This document shows, in pieces, positions 10,901-18,164 of a DNA stretch of 35,254 nt. Both the position numbers and the translations under genes were made by a program. The first letter of the stretch is position 1, and each line of letters opens with the position of its first letter. The notes under the pieces were generated by a model. It had not been told where the DNA came from and did not search any database. It saw only the letters and a list, made by a program, of their open reading frames with translations. The stretch is from CAYZRY01 sp964481005 (lineage in GTDB: Bacteria; Bacillota_I; Bacilli_A; RF39; UBA660), in assembly GCA_964481005.1 (NCBI GenBank), contig CAYZRY010000011.1, positions 1-35,254 on the forward strand, read 5' to 3'.

Positions 10901-12585
10901 TCTTTATTTAAAATAGGTCTATTTAACGGGTGAGCCATAAGTCCAACTAGTTTTTGAACAGCATCAATTCCAAGACCAGTATCTACGTCCAAAGTGACGA
11001 CGTATTTAATTTTTTCTTTTAAATTACTAATTGTTTCGGCAAAGAAATATTTGGCCTTTTCTTCTTTTGAGTAACCGTTAAGCAAGAGCTTATTAAACTG
11101 CATAAGTGCTCCACGCTTACGCTCATAACCAAGGTATTTTTCTTCACCCTCGGCATACATACGCGTACGATAGACAAAGAAGAATAAATCTTTGCCATAT
11201 TTTTTATTTAATTCCGCTGCTTTAGCTACTCCATAATTGACAATTTCATCATCGAATTCATCATCTGGTCCATTACTTTCCTTACCATCACCAACTAAAC
11301 TGAAATAGACATTATCTGTTCCAATATTTAGGTAGTATGCTTCGAGGTTTTTAAACATCTGATTTACTTTTTTAGTATCTTTAAGCAGTGTCGGAATGAC
11401 AATCATTGTCTTCTCGCTCTTTGGAATCTCTTTAGTAAAGTCCATCTTAGGGATAGGCTGCGTACCAAAGAATCTTGCCATGACTTTATTAGTAAGCTGA
11501 ATAATTACTTCACTAACTGGCACAAGCACAAGTAGAAAACTAATTATTCTAGATTTAAATAAATATCCAGACAAAAAGAAACTAACCAAAAGAGTTAATA
11601 TAATAATTGTTGCTAAGTAGATAGTTGAACGAAGTTTATAATTAGCCTTTGGAAAGAGATAGAAGCCGATATGTTTATTTTCTTTCTTAGACTTCTTAAC
11701 TAGCCCTTCGACATATTTATATTCATCTGTTTTTTTAGTGTTTTTGACAATTTGATGACGATACATTGTTTTAGTTTCATCAGTCATCTTACTATAAATA
11801 GACTCTTCTTGAAGTAACTTTTCTGTTTTACTTATTTTATAGATAAGATCTGCTACTGTCATTTTACCAATTAGTTTAAAACTCGAGAATATATTGGCAA
11901 CCAAAATATTATTTTGGATACTTGCATCATGTTCATTTTTAAGAATTTCTTTAAGTTCGATGCCACTAGCATCTAAAATAGCATTTAATTCAGCAAAAAT
12001 TTCATTAGACTGATCACCTAAATCTTTAAGTTCATTATTAAGCAGCTCCAAGTATTCTGGATGATCTAAGAAATCTCTATCGATATAATCACTCAAATCA
12101 AAGTTAGCTTTTTCAACTTTATCACTTTTGATTGTTTCAACAAGTGCCCTGACCTTCTGACGTTTAATCATTTTGTTACGTTTAATGACACTTAATTCGT
12201 GTAATTTTTCTTGGACAACAAAAATAATCAAAATAGGTATTACTTTGATAGAGTTATATGTAAAGTAATATGAACTGCGATTTTGATAATTATTTATTTC
12301 TTTAGTAAGAAGTTTATAATCTACATCAAAATGGTGCTTTTCAAAAACCCCTTCGATCAAGTTATAAAGATCAGCATTTTCATTGACGATTTTTCTCGTC
12401 TCTGGATCTCTCTTCAAAAGGTTTTTAATCATATTTTTGGCTTCGACAACAAGATAGTAATTATCAATTATCCATTCGTTAGTCGTACCGACAAAATAGT
12501 GTTCCTTGGTCAACTCAACTAAGTAGTCATAATAGTCTGAGATATACTTATACTGTTTCATAAATCTACTATATTTCTTTTTCAA
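4903..12585 (-). CDS. Giant cyclic beta-1,2-glucan synthase-like enzyme (GT84 + middle glycoamylase-like domain + GH94)
   Basis: The 2560-residue protein has the layout of NdvB/ChvB-type synthases. An N-terminal region (1-310) precedes two membrane segments (about 321-365). A GT84 glycosyltransferase core follows (about 393-690) with GDG (432-434), the catalytic DVD (533-535) and an RxxRW-type motif (678-682). More membrane helices lie at about 725-765, 790-805 and 855-895. A glycoamylase-like middle domain (about 905-1300), the cyclising domain in characterised enzymes, carries SVDSAN, SWGGTSFEY and AHHQGM. The GH94 phosphorylase-like part holds a GGGDWNDGMN motif (2240-2249) with the expected catalytic Asp. 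It should polymerise glucose from UDP-glucose at the membrane and set ring size. The start is TTG with a weak GGTG ribosome site; an ATG eight codons later (12561) is the alternative but has no ribosome site. It shares an operon with pgi. Confidence 0.88.
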   Translation of the reverse strand: MKKKYSRFMKQYKYISDYYDYLVELTKEHYFVGTTNEWIIDNYYLVVEAKNMIKNLLKRDPETRKIVNENADLYNLIEGVFEKHHFDVDYKLLTKEINNYQNRSSYYFTYNSIKVIPILIIFVVQEKLHELSVIKRNKMIKRQKVRALVETIKSDKVEKANFDLSDYIDRDFLDHPEYLELLNNELKDLGDQSNEIFAELNAILDASGIELKEILKNEHDASIQNNILVANIFSSFKLIGKMTVADLIYKISKTEKLLQEESIYSKMTDETKTMYRHQIVKNTKKTDEYKYVEGLVKKSKKENKHIGFYLFPKANYKLRSTIYLATIIILTLLVSFFLSGYLFKSRIISFLLVLVPVSEVIIQLTNKVMARFFGTQPIPKMDFTKEIPKSEKTMIVIPTLLKDTKKVNQMFKNLEAYYLNIGTDNVYFSLVGDGKESNGPDDEFDDEIVNYGVAKAAELNKKYGKDLFFFVYRTRMYAEGEEKYLGYERKRGALMQFNKLLLNGYSKEEKAKYFFAETISNLKEKIKYVVTLDVDTGLGIDAVQKLVGLMAHPLNRPILNKEKTKVVGGFAIIQPRISVDIEATNKSPYSQLMAGVGGFDVYSTVVPNFYFDVFGEGSFVGKGIYDLEVFETVLGTAFPENQILSHDLIEGNYLRCGFASDIEFIEDFPSEFLVDTSRQHRWARGDVQVIEWIFNKVKSFGNKIVNNPLNAIERFKIFDNVRRQFLNVMLLLMILLSFTFYKISPIYPLLTTVMIILLPILLYLRDFLRLQNKKVFSFKYYDNLLFGNFAIMSRVLITFVTIPFYANHYMNAFAKSMYRMKVSRKRLLNWITAEDAAKTINNKLSTYFKAFEANIAVSAILIITAFFTKPAYLASIILLIILFAIAPWLLWFISQKYEEKTKLNTHEEEELSEMAYRTWLYFEHMLNERNNYLIPDNYQVGREEAEDMKTSPTDIGMSMMAILAAQEFDFIDVKDTLFYFDKILTTLEKLEKWNGHLYNWINIQTMEKMAPNYVSSVDSANLAAALLTVRSYLDEYDDALANRATKLFEAMNFKKFYTEQEVFSIGYDTVEEKLSPYNYNKFASESRIMSFVAIVKGDVDSKHWMCLDKTLTKHKRRKGLVSWGGTSFEYFMPLLFMKTYPNTLLDESYYFATYCQKDYMNEINPELPWGISESAYSELDNGENYKYKAFGTPYLKIIEDKRQRIVISPYASALAMQIEPKEVYDNLKKFKNMGMYGDYGFYESFDYDNNAKVAAYFAHHQGMILTSISNYIHGGAIQGYFHQDLRVKSFELLLKEKVQLNPVIDLKMFGYKKYNYEREKVENDIREFNYLSEVPEISVLSNGKYAMLINDRGNGFSRFETIQLNRYRKITEQDYGNFLYLKDKDLGRFWSNTYSPVNVEPEKYNVVFSTDRIKFTRYDYGITTKTEIVVTKENDAEIRKVTLKNHSDKAKNIELTTYSEAIIQDNIIDVTHRTFHNLFVKSYYDENTQTLLMRRKNNTKKESAYFINRIFIPGEEHSVSYETERANFIGRCANTDNPAAMHVEQLSNTVGDNIDPVMALRSQVTIEAGSEKTIYLIYGFSKSREKAQKIISDYDNETKIALAFSYATEANNINTKLLNITGPDIRNYNLMLNYLYQTSKHFVNDVRKDILTKNSLNQTNLWKFDITGDRPIILVEISESESLSFVLDMLKAYEYFKTRGIFIDVVIINREKDKYKPIIDRAIEQELYRIETLFDFGGTPGKVYVLDSDEVSTEEATLLRMVARISFNTETDNSFGESIEKMRAENKMLPFPERMIAHSKPAKIKKEGLEFYNEFGGFINDGKEYMVTDPHTPTPWSNVIANKNFGTIVTNNACGFTYAYNSQMFKVTSWTNDIVLNDKSEGIKIDGVLVDPSLARHGFGYSIFNNNTDEYSLNTTQFVSLDDTIKFYNCKIVNELKEAKKFTLTFWMNPTFGPNEEKSSRYLLSEYSEEMNSVLVRNVYNPEFSHITAFMTSTLPATDYSVERVIFKSITVELDLKPGEEKEFAFMLGTEVEHEDIRKLINKYSTVEKINSEYEKVKNFWKEKLGTIKVKTPDKSFDYIMNGWYLYQSIASRNYAKAGFYQVGGAFGYRDQLQDCTNTCLVDPLAAKEQIIRNANHQFREGDVLHWWHERNRFGLRSRYKDDYLWLVYAVSEYLRITEDYSILDEKIAFVTGAVLADGEEERGINFNYSKETSSLYTHCLLAINRALSNMGENGLPLMGGGDWNDGMNKVGIGGKGTSVWLGFFLHIVLERFIEFSKKYDAKKSVSSFEKEVQKLGKALNDVAWDGEYYLRAFFDNGNKLGSHENRECKIDLISQSFAVLSGVADRERSEKSIRAAEDNLVDNELKIVKLLTPPFKNTKDIPGYIMDYPEGVRENGGQYTHSVSWYILALIKVGAFDLAYKYFSMINPINRSLSKKDVEKYQVEPYVIAADIYSNTNNPARGGWTWYTGSAAWFYNVGISHILGLVKRGKKLYISPNIPSKWKEFEIEYKYMDTNYKIKVVVGSSEKMVVDGEEIKKREVSLKNDKRLHTVVVTIKGVK

Positions 12586-12609
12586 TTTAGCACCAACTTT
12601 CTTTTATTT

Positions 12610-12638
12610 ATAATATCATTTTAAGCTTGTTTTTACAA
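12610..12638 (-). promoter_or_regulatory. Promoter of the glucan synthase-pgi operon
   Basis: TTGTAA (12633-12638) and TATTAT (12610-12615) are 17 bases apart on the minus strand. The -10 ends 24 bases before the TTG start, which supports TTG or the nearby ATG as the true start. The promoter lies between the preceding terminator and the gene. Confidence 0.75.
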
Positions 12639-12650
12639 GAATATTAACTA

Positions 12651-12683
12651 GCAAGCAAAAAACAAAAGTTATTCTTTTGTTTT
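12651..12683 (-). terminator. Intrinsic terminator with the stop codon in its loop
   Basis: The 10-bp stem AAAACAAAAG (12659-12668) and CTTTTGTTTT (12674-12683) encloses a loop that reads AATAA on the transcribed strand and contains the TAA stop of the upstream 141-codon gene. A T-rich tail follows. The stem is entirely A-T except for two G-C pairs, so strength is uncertain. Confidence 0.7.
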
Positions 12684-13094
12684 AATTTTAGTCTTTGTTC
12701 TAAGGTCTTCGAAAGATTTAATTTTAATGTTTTTGCTACTGATAATTGCCTCTTTTCTCTCGTCTGCTTTAACTAGTTCCCACTCGTAACTGTGAATTGC
12801 TGAACCAGCTAAATTACTGCTACCCGCATCATAATAAAAATGAGGAGCTTCCCCGTACATTACTGGTCTTAAAAAGTAGTCGACAAAATCATCTAAGGCA
12901 TCTTTAGAATCAAACATATATACAGCAAGAAAATTATCTTCAAGATAAGTTAAACCAAAATGATTACTTCTAAATTCACCACGAAGAATTTGATTAGTAT
13001 TATCGATAGATTCTTCAAAAATAGTAAGTTCTTTTTCGTCATCGATACTTTTTAAAAAGTATGCGACCTCTTTTATATCTCTAAGCCACGCCAT
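12669..13094 (-). CDS. Hypothetical protein, 141 residues
   Basis: I do not recognise this protein. It is acidic to neutral with no signal peptide and no membrane segment, and is probably cytosolic. Aromatic-rich stretches such as HFGLTYLEDNFLAVYMF (about 45-61) and FVDYFLRPVMYGEAPHFYY (about 70-88) suggest a small alpha/beta fold. The C terminus is a lysine-rich tail (KTKIKTKE) encoded partly by the A-tract of the terminator. It is very likely a real gene: a perfect AAGGAGG ribosome site precedes the ATG, a promoter lies upstream, and an intrinsic terminator overlaps its stop. It stands alone between the dinB pair and the glucan synthase operon. Confidence 0.75.
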   Translation of the reverse strand: MAWLRDIKEVAYFLKSIDDEKELTIFEESIDNTNQILRGEFRSNHFGLTYLEDNFLAVYMFDSKDALDDFVDYFLRPVMYGEAPHFYYDAGSSNLAGSAIHSYEWELVKADERKEAIISSKNIKIKSFEDLRTKTKIKTKE

Positions 13095-13115
13095 ATGTCC
13101 TCCTTATTAGCGTAT

Positions 13116-13144
13116 ATCCTAACATGGAAGAATGAATTTAGCAA
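13116..13144 (-). promoter_or_regulatory. Promoter of the 141-residue protein gene
   Basis: TTGCTA (13139-13144) and TAGGAT (13116-13121) are 17 bases apart, with a TGT extension before the -10 (extended -10 type). The -10 ends 21 bases before the ATG. Confidence 0.55.
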
Positions 13145-13145
13145 T

Positions 13146-14063
13146 TTATTTATAGATACTGTTTTGATCGTACAAAGTGATAATTTCATTCATCTGATTA
13201 ATGAGTGATTTAATCTTGCTAATTTTCATATTCTTGAAAAATCTAGCTTTATAAAATTCTGTTTCTAATTTCATACTTTTATCAAGTATTTTAGATAACT
13301 TATCAAAGCTACCTTTTTCACCAGTAACTTCATCAAACCACTTAGGAATATCTTCGATGTATCCATCATAACGTAATCTTTCAATCGTCGGCATAAAACT
13401 GCGATTTTCAATTAGGGGACGACACACCGTCGACTGGAGCATATAGGCACTAGAAACATAAGCACCTTGAATTTGACTTTCAATGTAATTTAAACTAGTC
13501 ATTATTTCTTCGTCAGCTATTTCTAAATTAGCGAAACTCTTGATAATATCGATGATACTTTCTGTTTGTTTAGTATTGATCAGTTCTTCAAAAATTCTAT
13601 TTTGATCAGAGTTTATGACCTTGTTAGGATTACTTTTATCAAAAATTAGATACGATATTCCAGTTCTCATAAATATTTTATTGCCCTCTTCATGTATTTC
13701 GTTTCTAAATGAATTTAGAGCATGGTTATATTCATGGATAATGCTATCTAGTAGAAAGACTACTTCGACTCCTTGATACTTTTGTAAAACTATTTCCTTG
13801 ACCGTTTCATAATGACTACCATCATAAAATAGTCTTCTCGAAAAGTAGGCGACTTCGTTAGCGCTAGGGTTTTCAAATATTCTAATGGGAATATTTTCAA
13901 ATACTGAAAAAATGGTCTTATCTTCATTTAGACCATATTTCTCAATAAATGCTGGAATAACGATATAAAGTAAATGTCTAATGTTAGCTGTGTAATTATT
14001 TTTTTTACTCAGCTCATCGACAAATGTTTTTGTCTTTAAAAATGTTTCACTATTTGCTTTCAT
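13146..14063 (-). CDS. Putative zinc metallopeptidase (HExxH) downstream of dinB
   Basis: The 305-residue protein carries HEYNH at 110-114 within a hydrophobic helix (VVFLLDSIIHEYNHAL), the HExxH zinc-binding and catalytic motif. An acidic NRIFEELINTKQTE segment about 45 residues later (155-168) could supply the third ligand, as in gluzincin peptidases. There is no signal peptide or membrane helix, so it should act in the cytoplasm. I do not recognise a named family. The ATG lies inside the last codons of the polymerase gene (14-base overlap), with AAAGGGAAAAG as ribosome site. The two genes are thus co-transcribed and probably share the damage-type promoter upstream. The peptidase call rests on the motif and context alone. 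Confidence 0.6.
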   Translation of the reverse strand: MKANSETFLKTKTFVDELSKKNNYTANIRHLLYIVIPAFIEKYGLNEDKTIFSVFENIPIRIFENPSANEVAYFSRRLFYDGSHYETVKEIVLQKYQGVEVVFLLDSIIHEYNHALNSFRNEIHEEGNKIFMRTGISYLIFDKSNPNKVINSDQNRIFEELINTKQTESIIDIIKSFANLEIADEEIMTSLNYIESQIQGAYVSSAYMLQSTVCRPLIENRSFMPTIERLRYDGYIEDIPKWFDEVTGEKGSFDKLSKILDKSMKLETEFYKARFFKNMKISKIKSLINQMNEIITLYDQNSIYK

Positions 14064-15255
14064 CTTTTCCCTTTCTATAAAGCGATGCCGGTCTTAGTAC
14101 TTGACTACCAAACTTATGATTTATCTTATCGACAGCAGCTTGCATCTTGTCTTCTTTTTCTTTGTTGTCAGGACTTTCAAACAGCGATAATTGATGAGTG
14201 TTGTCGCTATCTAAGTTAGATAGTCTAATTCCGATATTCCTAATTTTTTCACGATTCCAAGCTTCATCCAAAAGTTTGATGGCGCTACTGTATATCTCTT
14301 TCGATGAACTGATCGAATTAGTTAATTTCATCTGCTTTGAATAACTGATGAAGTCGTATGTCTTCAAAGTAATGGCAATTACTTTGGCATGTTTATTTTG
14401 ATGACGCAAATTTTGACCAATTTCCTGACTTTGCCACAGTAAAATTTTCTTCAACTCTTCGATATCATCTAGATCTTTCGGGGTTGTATGAGATATTGAA
14501 ATCGATTGATCTTTAGCGATATGTCTTTCAACTGGACTATCATCGATACCGTTAGCGCTTTCCCACATGAACTTAGCCATGCTTTTAAATCTTCTTTTGA
14601 GGACTTTTAAGTCTGCCCCGGCTAGATCACCAATCGTCATAATCCCTAGTTCATTTAGTGCAGCTTTACTTTTTCTACCGATCATAAATAGCTCGCCAAC
14701 TGGCAAATGCCACATTTTAGACTCTATTTCATCGATGAATAACGTATGCACCTTGTCCGGTTTTTCAAAGTCTGAAGCCATTTTAGCTAAAAGTTTATTG
14801 TTACCTACGCCCACATTGACGGTAAAACCAAATTTATTTTTAATATCATCTTTTATTTTATATGCTACTTCATTTAAGTCTTTATAAAGTAGCGCTGTCT
14901 TACTCATATCGATGAAACATTCATCGATTGAATAGTATTCGATATTGGGTGAATAGTTTTTAAGATAGTTATACATCTTAAGCGACATTTCGTTATAGAG
15001 TTCAAAATCTGGTGGAAAAATCTTCAAATTAGGTGACTTTTTCCTTGCTGAATAAATTGTCTCTGCTGTAGCAATTCCCTTTTTCTTAGCAGGCATCGAC
15101 TTAGCAAGCACAATTCCGTGCCTAGCTGATTCATCCCCACCAATAATTGCCTCGATTGTCCTAATATCAACTGGATAACCTTCTTTTAATAACTTTATGG
15201 CCGTCCAAGATAAATAGGCATTATTTACATCGACATGAAAAACTATTCGTTCCAT
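14050..15255 (-). CDS. dinB: Y-family DNA polymerase IV
   Basis: This is an error-prone translesion polymerase that copies past damaged bases in the cytoplasm. The catalytic acidic residues are visible: D9 in FHVDVNNAY, and D111/E112 in YYSIDECFID. Y14 sits at the steric-gate position, and RHGIVLAKSMPAKKKGI (45-61) is the fingers segment. HLPVGELFMIGRKSKAALNELGI is the helix-hairpin-helix part, and the little-finger domain follows. I place the start at the ATG at 15255, preceded by GGGTGATATT; an in-frame TTG four codons upstream overlaps this ribosome site. The 401-residue length is normal. A LexA-like box lies between its -35 and -10. A metallopeptidase-like gene overlaps its 3' end. Confidence 0.93.
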   Translation of the reverse strand: MERIVFHVDVNNAYLSWTAIKLLKEGYPVDIRTIEAIIGGDESARHGIVLAKSMPAKKKGIATAETIYSARKKSPNLKIFPPDFELYNEMSLKMYNYLKNYSPNIEYYSIDECFIDMSKTALLYKDLNEVAYKIKDDIKNKFGFTVNVGVGNNKLLAKMASDFEKPDKVHTLFIDEIESKMWHLPVGELFMIGRKSKAALNELGIMTIGDLAGADLKVLKRRFKSMAKFMWESANGIDDSPVERHIAKDQSISISHTTPKDLDDIEELKKILLWQSQEIGQNLRHQNKHAKVIAITLKTYDFISYSKQMKLTNSISSSKEIYSSAIKLLDEAWNREKIRNIGIRLSNLDSDNTHQLSLFESPDNKEKEDKMQAAVDKINHKFGSQVLRPASLYRKGKDESK

Positions 15256-15271
15256 AATATCACCCAATTTA

Positions 15272-15300
15272 ATTATAGAACAAATTTTCGATTTTTGGAA
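15272..15300 (-). promoter_or_regulatory. dinB promoter with LexA-like operator
   Basis: TTCCAA (15295-15300) and TATAAT (15272-15277) are 17 bases apart. The spacer holds CGAAAATTTGTTC (15278-15290 on the minus strand). Against the Firmicutes SOS box CGAAC-N4-GTTC it differs at one position of the left half-site. A LexA dimer there would block RNA polymerase. The -10 ends 16 bases from the ATG. Confidence 0.55.
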
Positions 15301-15307
15301 TAGTTAA

Positions 15308-16801
15308 TCAATTATTTATTAGACTATTGCCACTCATTTCTTTCGGTACTGGAAGGTCTATATACTTAAGTATTGTCGGAGCAATATCTGCTAGTTTTCC
15401 ATCGTTTAATTTAAGATTTTTATTAGTTACAATAAACGGTACCGGATTAGTACTATGAGCAGTTAATACATTGCCCTCACTATCGAGCATCTCTTCACAG
15501 TTACCGTGATCAGCCGTTATAAACATCGTAAATCCAAGCTCTTCGCTTCTTTTATATATTTTACCAAGACACTCATCAACCATTTTAATGGCTCTGACCG
15601 CTGCTTCAAAAACACCAGTGTGTCCGACCATGTCTCCATTGGCAAAATTTAGTAAGATAAAATCGTAATCTTGCATTTTGGCAAGTAATTCTTCGGTAAT
15701 CTTTTCAGCACTCATCTCTGGTTCAAGGTCATAAGTACTAACCTTAGGCGAAGGAACAAGCAGACGATCACAAGCGCGCAAACTTTTTTCAACACCACCG
15801 TCAAAGAAATATGTGACATGAGCATACTTTTCAGTTTCAGCAATTCTAAGCTGTTTAAAGCCGTAATCGGCAATGTAAGTACCAAAAGTTCTGTCTAGCT
15901 TTTCAATTTCAAAAGCGTGTTCACAGATAACCTCATCACTTACTGGCATCATAGTAAGTAATTTAATATTATTTAATTCTTTTTTATTAAACTGATTAAA
16001 CTCTGGATTTGTCAAACTAGAGAATAATTCTCTAACACGATCTGGTCTAAAATTAAAGACAAGCAGGGCATCACCATTTTCAATAGTTCCTTCGTCACTT
16101 AAAACCGATGGTTTGACAAACTCATCACCTAGTTCATGATTATCTAATAGGAAATCACCTAAACTGTCATAGTGAGTTCCTCTAGCACTAGCTACTGCAT
16201 CGTAAGCTAATTTAACTCTGTCCCATCTATTATCGCGATCCATCGCATAGTATCTTCCACAAATAGTTGCTATTTTACCGACAGAAAGTTCATCTAGCTT
16301 ATTATGTAATTCTTTTAGAAACTTCTCTTTCATATTTGGAAGAGTATCTCTACCATCTAGAAAAGCATGAATATATAACTTTTCTATCCCTTTTTTCTTA
16401 GCCATCTCCATAATAGCAAAGAGATGATTTATATGTGAATGAACACCACCATCACTAAGCAAACCAAAAATATGAAGTTTGCTAGAATTCTTTATGCTGT
16501 GATCAATTAACTTATTAATCTTTTCATTATCATAAAAACTTCCATCATCGATCTTTGAATTAATTAACTCGAGCGGCTGATAGACAATTCTACCGGCTCC
16601 AATATTCATGTGACCAACTTCACTATTCCCCATCTGTCCTGCCGGAAGACCTACTTCTTTACCTCCAGCAATTAGTTTACTATGTGGGTAGTTATCCCAT
16701 AAGTATTCAAAATTCTTAGGCTCTGCTGCTTTAAAAGCATTACCTGCCTCTTTATTTGATAGCCCACAGCCATCAAGAACAACTAGTATCGTTTTTTTCA
16801 T
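15308..16801 (-). CDS. gpmI: 2,3-bisphosphoglycerate-independent phosphoglycerate mutase
   Basis: The enzyme interconverts 3- and 2-phosphoglycerate in lower glycolysis, using two metal ions (usually manganese) and a phosphoserine intermediate. The 497-residue length is usual. Residue 10 (VVLDGCGL) is the first metal ligand, and S60 in GQMGNSEVGHMNIGAGR is the catalytic serine. Further signatures are GLLSDGGVHSH, HAFLDGRDT, GRYYAMDRDNRWDR, FNFRPDR, NFANGDMVGHTG and ITADHGNCE, with their metal-binding Asp and His. I start at the ATG at 16801 because AGGAG lies five bases before it. A longer in-frame reading would put the ribosome site inside the gene. It follows the ATPase gene by 8 bases, so the two share a message. 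No strong terminator is seen after it. Confidence 0.97.
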   Translation of the reverse strand: MKKTILVVLDGCGLSNKEAGNAFKAAEPKNFEYLWDNYPHSKLIAGGKEVGLPAGQMGNSEVGHMNIGAGRIVYQPLELINSKIDDGSFYDNEKINKLIDHSIKNSSKLHIFGLLSDGGVHSHINHLFAIMEMAKKKGIEKLYIHAFLDGRDTLPNMKEKFLKELHNKLDELSVGKIATICGRYYAMDRDNRWDRVKLAYDAVASARGTHYDSLGDFLLDNHELGDEFVKPSVLSDEGTIENGDALLVFNFRPDRVRELFSSLTNPEFNQFNKKELNNIKLLTMMPVSDEVICEHAFEIEKLDRTFGTYIADYGFKQLRIAETEKYAHVTYFFDGGVEKSLRACDRLLVPSPKVSTYDLEPEMSAEKITEELLAKMQDYDFILLNFANGDMVGHTGVFEAAVRAIKMVDECLGKIYKRSEELGFTMFITADHGNCEEMLDSEGNVLTAHSTNPVPFIVTNKNLKLNDGKLADIAPTILKYIDLPVPKEMSGNSLINN

Positions 16802-16809
16802 CATCACTC

Positions 16810-18084
16810 CTATAACATATCCCCTAAGCAAAACAGTGCATAGATCGGAACATATTTAATTCCCTTTTTATATGAAAAGTTATCCTCAGTAATACGAATT
16901 GCTTCCGTAACATTAAATTTAGTCATAAATAATCCAAGTGATTTAGCTTTAGACATATTCTTATCGACAAGTTCAATTGGAATAACCTTTCCATTTCTTG
17001 TTTGAACAATAAAACTAACTTCAGCTTTACCTTCAGATTGATAATAATATAGGTTAAAACCTAAATTACTTAAAGTAATAGCTATACTATTTTCAGATAT
17101 GATATTTTTGATGTTTATATCTGTTAAAAACTTGGTTTTATTTAAATTCATCATATTATATAAAACACCAGTATCATTTAGATATACTTTGAAACTTTCT
17201 TTATCACGAGCACTACTAAGCGGTTGTTTAACCTCACTTATCTTGAAACACTTGTTGACAATTCCGTTGTTATGTAAGTATGTCAAAGCTTTTTCATAAT
17301 TTTTAGAACGGCTTCCTGACTTCATCAAACCGTACTGAAACTTCTTGTTTGCTTTAGATAACTGATACGGAACACTTTCAAAGATTTCTAGGGCTCTTGG
17401 TATATCGATGAGATTCTCTAACGTTCCCATCTCTTTTTTATAACTGTCGATTATTTTTGAATAGACCGAGTTCACTAGTAAGCTATTTTTGTTATCGATA
17501 CTGTTTTTAACAGCTTCAGGAAGAGCTCCGGTTGCTAAATAATCATCATAAAAGTCCAAAGCAATGTTATGAAACGGCATAGCTTTGTTATTTTTAAACG
17601 AGGTTTTAATAAAATCGATTAGATGACCATTATCGATAGCTTTAAGATACTCTTCAAAGTCCATCCCATTCATCTGTTTGAAGACTAACTCCTCACCCTT
17701 AAATTCAATTAAGTTTTCTTTCGATGAACTGATGACAATCAAATGATAATCTTCGGTATTTTTCGAAAAGATCTTAGCCATATTAATTACCTCGATATCT
17801 TTGACGTTATCAAAGATCATCAAAGTATCTTTGGTCAAAATAGTTTCATTAACTAACAAAGATAATTTCATGACTAATCTTTCAACTGTTTTCTCCTTCT
17901 TTAATATGTCAAAAAAAGCAGCATTATTATCAGTATTAAAATAGGCAACATTTTTATATTCTTGTTCTCCAAATTTAATAACTGAATAAGTCTTACCTAC
18001 CTGTTTGTTACCATATATTACCAATGGTTTTCTCGTTAAGTCTTTTTTCCACTTAATTAGGTATTCACTAATTTTACGCTCCAT
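16810..18084 (-). CDS. AAA-type ATPase with DUF4143 domain
   Basis: The 424-residue protein belongs to the widespread AAA_14/DUF4143 ATPases, whose cellular role is poorly known. Walker A is GNKQVGKT (25-32) and Walker B is LMIFDN (88-93). A sensor-like VISSS lies at about 117-121 and the DUF4143 part spans about 195-375. The DUF4143 C-terminal core usually looks nuclease-like, with EVDFV and IEVK; here these read EVSFI (355-359) and IELV (about 370-373), so both key residues (Asp, Lys) are changed. The start is the ATG at 18084 with GAGGAG eight bases upstream; a longer reading from TTG would use that site as codons. The gene has a strong promoter and precedes gpmI by 8 bases, an odd partner. 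Confidence 0.85.
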   Translation of the reverse strand: MERKISEYLIKWKKDLTRKPLVIYGNKQVGKTYSVIKFGEQEYKNVAYFNTDNNAAFFDILKKEKTVERLVMKLSLLVNETILTKDTLMIFDNVKDIEVINMAKIFSKNTEDYHLIVISSSKENLIEFKGEELVFKQMNGMDFEEYLKAIDNGHLIDFIKTSFKNNKAMPFHNIALDFYDDYLATGALPEAVKNSIDNKNSLLVNSVYSKIIDSYKKEMGTLENLIDIPRALEIFESVPYQLSKANKKFQYGLMKSGSRSKNYEKALTYLHNNGIVNKCFKISEVKQPLSSARDKESFKVYLNDTGVLYNMMNLNKTKFLTDINIKNIISENSIAITLSNLGFNLYYYQSEGKAEVSFIVQTRNGKVIPIELVDKNMSKAKSLGLFMTKFNVTEAIRITEDNFSYKKGIKYVPIYALFCLGDML

Positions 18085-18117
18085 AAATTGTCTCCTCAAT
18101 CTTATTTTAATAACTTA

Positions 18118-18157
18118 ATTATACATTTTATCATTTATGCTTGTCAATGGATGTCAA
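18118..18157 (-). promoter_or_regulatory. Promoter of the ATPase-gpmI operon with doubled -35
   Basis: A perfect TTGACA (18142-18147) lies 18 bases from a perfect TATAAT (18118-18123). A second TTGACA (18152-18157) occurs 10 bases upstream, one helical turn away. Both lie just after the stop of the Spo0A-like gene. The -10 ends 33 bases before the ATG. Confidence 0.8.
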
Positions 18158-18164
18158 TTATATT

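Noticed and set aside
14050..15267. Longer dinB start at TTG 15267
   Set aside because: This TTG overlaps the GGGTGA ribosome site that fits the ATG at 15255, and the protein aligns from MERIVFH.
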